Source: an uncultured Clostridia bacterium (lineage in GTDB: Bacteria > Bacillota > Clostridia > Oscillospirales > Acutalibacteraceae). From it: a stretch of DNA of 64,000 nt. A program made the position numbers and the translations under genes. Below are positions 60,789 to 64,000 of this stretch, piece by piece. The notes beneath the pieces are model-generated. The model was not told the DNA's origin, did not search any database, and saw nothing but the letters and a program-made list of their open reading frames with translations. The stretch spans positions 248,001-312,000 of the forward strand of contig CAMNST010000001.1 of the NCBI GenBank assembly GCA_946555465.1, written 5' to 3'. How positions within the stretch are numbered: position 1 is the first letter of the stretch; every line of letters starts with the position of its first letter.

Positions 60789-62708
60789 ATGAACAGGAAT
60801 TTATTTTCAAAACATATCAGCAATAACAGAGTCAAAATAAATGACACTTTCTGGAACGAAAAAATTGAACTTGTGCGCAGTGAAGTTATATCTTATCAGT
60901 ATCTCGCACTGCAGGATAAAATTGAAGGTGCCGAAAAAAGTTACTGCATCGAAAATTTTATTAAAGCAGCAAAAATTGTTAAAAGAATAAAAAACGGAGA
61001 AGAAGTACCGGTCTACCCTGCTGACAAATGGCAGTATGATGAAAATAACAGCGATAAAAATGCCTTTCACGGATGGGTGTTTCAGGATTCCGATGTTTAC
61101 AAATGGATTGAGGCTGCTGCATTCTCTCTTGAAAATCATTTCGATGAAGAATTGAAGAAGAAAGCAGATAAATTTATAGACATAATCTGCTGCGCACAAC
61201 TTGAAAACGGTTATCTTGATACATTATATATTATAAATGACCGTGAAAAGGTATTTACCAATCTTAAAGATTATCACGAATTATACTGTTTTGGTCATCT
61301 GGCAGAAGGTGCAGTTGCCTATTATAATGCAACCGGAGAAAGAAAACTGCTTGATGCCGCCTGCAGATTTGCCGATTTAATATGCAATACCTTTGGCAAA
61401 GATAAAAAACGGGGATACCCGGGTCACGAAATAGCAGAAATGGCGCTTGTTAAACTTTATGATGTGACAGGCAAAAGCGAGTACCTTGAAACCGCAAAAT
61501 TTTTTATTGATGAACGCGGAAAAAAGCCGTATTATTTTGATATTGAACGCGGCAGAAAAACCGTAAACGATAATTATCATTACAATCAGGCTCACAAAGA
61601 ACCAAGATATCAGAGTGAGGCAGTGGGTCACGCCGTTCGCGGTGTTTATCTCTACAGTGCAATGGCAGATATTTCAAAAATATACGGTGATGATGAATTA
61701 TATTCTGCCTGCAGAAACATATGGAATAATATTGAAAATAAAAAGTTATATATAACAGGAGCAATCGGCTCAACTGTTGACGGAGAAGCCTTTTCATTTG
61801 ATTATGATTTGCCGAATGATTTGGCTTATTGCGAAACCTGCGCATCTATCGGTCTTATCTTCTTTGCACAAAGAATGGCGGAAACAGAACCGGATTCAAA
61901 ATATTTTAATGTTGCAGAAAGAGCATTATATAATACCGTTTTATCAGGAATGGCAGAAGACGGCAAATCATTTTTCTATGTTAATCCTTTGGAGGTGCTT
62001 CCTGAGGCATCTGAAAAAGATTCAAGAAAAAGGCATATCAAAACAGTAAGACAAAAATGGTTCTCCTGCGCCTGCTGCCCGCCAAATCTTGCAAGACTGA
62101 TTTCTTCTGTGGGAAGTTATATTTTCAGCGAAAATGAAGATACTGTTTATATCAATCAGTTTATATCCAGCGGCACCGAAACCGACAAAGCCGATATAAG
62201 CATAAAATCCGAATATCTTGAAAACGGCAAGGTAAGGGTAAAAGTGAACTGCAAAAAAAGTTTCAGCCTGGCAGTAAGAATACCGGAAAACAGTTATATA
62301 AAATCGTCGCATAAATTTGTATCGGAAAAAGGCTATGCTTATTTTGATATTGATAAGAACTCAGAAATAGATTTACAGTTTGATATGGGCATAAAAATTA
62401 TTAAATGTTCAAACAGAGTGCGTGCAAATATAGGTAAAGCAGCCATAATGAGAGGGCCTGTTGTTTACTGCCTTGAAGAGGCAGACAACGGAAAAAATCT
62501 GCATTTGCTCAGTCTTTGCAAAGAACCCGATTTTGAATATAAAGACGGTTTTATTTTTGCGAACGGATTAAGGGAAAAAGCAGATGAAAATCTGTACAGC
62601 ATATATAGTGAACCCCAAAAAGAAAAATGCAGACTTAAATTTATTCCTTATTACAGATGGGCCAACCGCGGCGAAAACGAAATGACAGTATATATCAGGA
62701 CAGAATAA
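60789..62708 (+). CDS. GH127 beta-L-arabinofuranosidase (DUF1680)
   Basis: Releases L-arabinose from beta-linked arabinofuranosides such as those on hydroxyproline-rich plant glycoproteins. The zinc/catalytic set of GH127 is visible: CETCASIGL (Glu and Cys) near residue 350 and CACCPPNLARL (paired Cys) near 425. EIAEMALVKLYDVTG and YYVNPLEV-like motifs also match. 639 residues, no signal peptide, so it acts on imported oligosaccharides in the cytosol. CAGGTGA precedes the ATG. It is followed after one base by a MATE gene. Confidence 0.93.
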   Translation: MNRNLFSKHISNNRVKINDTFWNEKIELVRSEVISYQYLALQDKIEGAEKSYCIENFIKAAKIVKRIKNGEEVPVYPADKWQYDENNSDKNAFHGWVFQDSDVYKWIEAAAFSLENHFDEELKKKADKFIDIICCAQLENGYLDTLYIINDREKVFTNLKDYHELYCFGHLAEGAVAYYNATGERKLLDAACRFADLICNTFGKDKKRGYPGHEIAEMALVKLYDVTGKSEYLETAKFFIDERGKKPYYFDIERGRKTVNDNYHYNQAHKEPRYQSEAVGHAVRGVYLYSAMADISKIYGDDELYSACRNIWNNIENKKLYITGAIGSTVDGEAFSFDYDLPNDLAYCETCASIGLIFFAQRMAETEPDSKYFNVAERALYNTVLSGMAEDGKSFFYVNPLEVLPEASEKDSRKRHIKTVRQKWFSCACCPPNLARLISSVGSYIFSENEDTVYINQFISSGTETDKADISIKSEYLENGKVRVKVNCKKSFSLAVRIPENSYIKSSHKFVSEKGYAYFDIDKNSEIDLQFDMGIKIIKCSNRVRANIGKAAIMRGPVVYCLEEADNGKNLHLLSLCKEPDFEYKDGFIFANGLREKADENLYSIYSEPQKEKCRLKFIPYYRWANRGENEMTVYIRTE

Positions 62709-62709
62709 A

Positions 62710-64000
62710 ATGAAAGAAAAATTTGAAAATAAGTTTGATAAAATGGCAAATGCGCCCATAAAAAAATTAATTGTATCACTTGCAGTTCCTACAATACTGA
62801 CTATGCTTGTATCTGCAGTTTATAACATGGCAGACAGTTATTTTGTAGGCAAAATAGATACTGCATCCGTTGCATCTATCGGAATCGTTTTTTCAATAAT
62901 GACGCTTTTGCAGGCAATAGGATTTTTTCTCGGAAACGGAAGCGGTATAATGATAAGCACGCTGCTCGGAAAGAAAGATAAAAAAACGGCATCACACTAT
63001 GCCAGCACTGCGTTTTACACTTCAATTATATGCGGAATCATTCTTGCCCTATCAGGAATCTTTTTTTCAAAACAACTTGCACTGCTTTTGGGTGCAACCG
63101 ATACAACCATAAATTCAGCATCAGGTTATCTTAAATATATTCTTCTTGGTTCTCCCTTTATTTTAGGTTCTTTTGTTCTTAACAATCAACTGAGATATCA
63201 GGGCAGCGCAATTTATTCAATGGCCGGAATTATGAGCGGAAGTATTATCAATATTGCACTTGACCCTCTTTTTATTTTTACATTTGATATGGGTGTTAAC
63301 GGGGCTGCAATAGCAACGGTTATCAGCCAGATTATCGGTTTTCTCATTCTTATTATGGGTACTTTCAAAAATGAAAATATAAGAATGAATCCAAAAAACA
63401 TAAAACTGAGCAAAGAAATTTATCTTACAATTATAAAAAACGGACTCCCCTCTCTTTCAAGACAAGGCGTTCAAACTGCCGCCAACATAAGTCTGAATTT
63501 TGCATGCGCACCGTTTGGTGACGCAATGATTGCCGGTATGAGCATTTTTAACAGAGTTATGTTTTTGGGACTTGCCGTTGTTATAGGGGTTGGACAGGGT
63601 TTTCAGCCGGTATGCTCATTTAACGACGGAGCAAAAAAATACAGCAGAGTTTATGACGGTTATAAATTTACATTCCTGCTTACAACTTGCATTATAACCG
63701 TTTTGTCAATAATAGGGTTTATTTTTGCACCTAATTTAATTTCCGTTTTCAGAGATGACAGTGATGTTATTGCCGCAGGTGCAAAAGCACTGAGATATCA
63801 GTGCATTATAATGCCGGTTCTCGGTTACTGCACAACAACCAATATGCTTATGCAGTCGCTGAAACTGCCCCTTAAGGCAACCGTTCTTGCTCTTTCAAGG
63901 CAGGGAATATTTTATATTCCGCTTATTCTTCTACTTCCCCGTTTTATGAGCGAAACAGGAATAATGATTACAATGCCTATAGCAGATGCGCTGTCATTTA
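62710..64000 (+). CDS. MATE-family efflux transporter, 3' truncated by window end
   Basis: Absent from the ORF track because it runs past the edge. The visible 430 residues start MKEKFENKFDKMANAPIKKL and show at least ten helices with MATE hallmarks: PTILTMLVSAVYNMADSYFV, DPLFIFTFDMGVNGAAIATV and VGQGFQPVCSFNDGA. It exports cationic compounds by Na+ or H+ antiport. The start lies one base after the GH127 stop, so the two are probably co-transcribed. Confidence 0.93.
   Translation, partial: MKEKFENKFDKMANAPIKKLIVSLAVPTILTMLVSAVYNMADSYFVGKIDTASVASIGIVFSIMTLLQAIGFFLGNGSGIMISTLLGKKDKKTASHYASTAFYTSIICGIILALSGIFFSKQLALLLGATDTTINSASGYLKYILLGSPFILGSFVLNNQLRYQGSAIYSMAGIMSGSIINIALDPLFIFTFDMGVNGAAIATVISQIIGFLILIMGTFKNENIRMNPKNIKLSKEIYLTIIKNGLPSLSRQGVQTAANISLNFACAPFGDAMIAGMSIFNRVMFLGLAVVIGVGQGFQPVCSFNDGAKKYSRVYDGYKFTFLLTTCIITVLSIIGFIFAPNLISVFRDDSDVIAAGAKALRYQCIIMPVLGYCTTTNMLMQSLKLPLKATVLALSRQGIFYIPLILLLPRFMSETGIMITMPIADALSF

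Overview
This window is about 64 kb of low-GC, gap-poor chromosome from an endospore-forming Clostridia bacterium. A gut Oscillospirales/Ruminococcaceae-type lineage fits best. The basis is AT-rich codon use, strong Shine-Dalgarno sites, the sporulation genes spoIVA, sipL-like and spoVM, the Firmicutes order remA-gmk-rpoZ-priA-def-fmt-rsmB-rlmN-prpC-prkC-rsgA-thiN-spoVM, and large secreted plant-polysaccharide enzymes. I see no rRNA, tRNA, CRISPR array, insertion sequence or prophage. The lineage is inferred from gene content only.

Layout. 0-6 kb: a HAD-family fragment, a P-loop ATPase, glucose-6-phosphate isomerase, a D,D-carboxypeptidase, divergent mtaB, a GHL10-type lipoprotein and a small zinc-ribbon protein. 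6-9.6 kb: spore-coat morphogenesis genes (spoIVA, a SipL-like DUF3794/LysM gene, and spoVM, which is absent from the ORF track), plus an unrecognised 47-residue cysteine-rich membrane peptide behind a structured leader. 9.7-22.6 kb: a conserved housekeeping operon for translation, replication restart and PrkC/PrpC signalling. 22.7-32.3 kb: a 3,128-residue secreted protein with LamG domains and an intact GH43 arabinanase domain, its own sigma-A promoter, and a 45-residue ORF directly downstream. 32.7-45 kb: a WYL regulator, a transpeptidase, and a long minus-strand run from dgt-dnaG-rpoD through tmk, mltG and a U32 peptidase. 45-55.6 kb: mixed accessory genes (metallophosphoesterase, SodC-like, XRE/zinc-ribbon regulator, DUF5343, nitrilase family, YgjP-like, Tex, nitroreductase, DUF2974, nucleotidyltransferase). 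55.6-64 kb: an MFS transporter, a vitamin B6 salvage cluster (radical SAM, ECF S-component, pyridoxamine kinase, divergent MocR regulator), then GH127 and MATE genes.

The most promising candidate for an undescribed system is at 47.49-47.89 kb, between the XRE regulator and the DUF5343 gene. A 37-residue hydrophobic peptide has a near-consensus promoter and Shine-Dalgarno site. It faces a convergent, near-consensus promoter for a short terminated RNA antisense to its 3' end. The toxin-like mRNA carries about 28-nt inverted arms in its 5' and 3' untranslated regions that could pair with each other. This is the architecture of a type I toxin-antitoxin module, and no ORF caller listed it.

Other points worth attention: the MocR regulator lacks its Schiff-base lysine (FSK replaced by FSA) and sits over a direct repeat overlapping divergent promoters. 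The transpeptidase gene's ribosome binding site lies inside an intrinsic terminator hairpin. The leader ahead of the spoVM pair can be drawn as a pseudoknot competing with a structure at the Shine-Dalgarno site. GH43 and GH127 together suggest use of arabinose-containing plant glycans.
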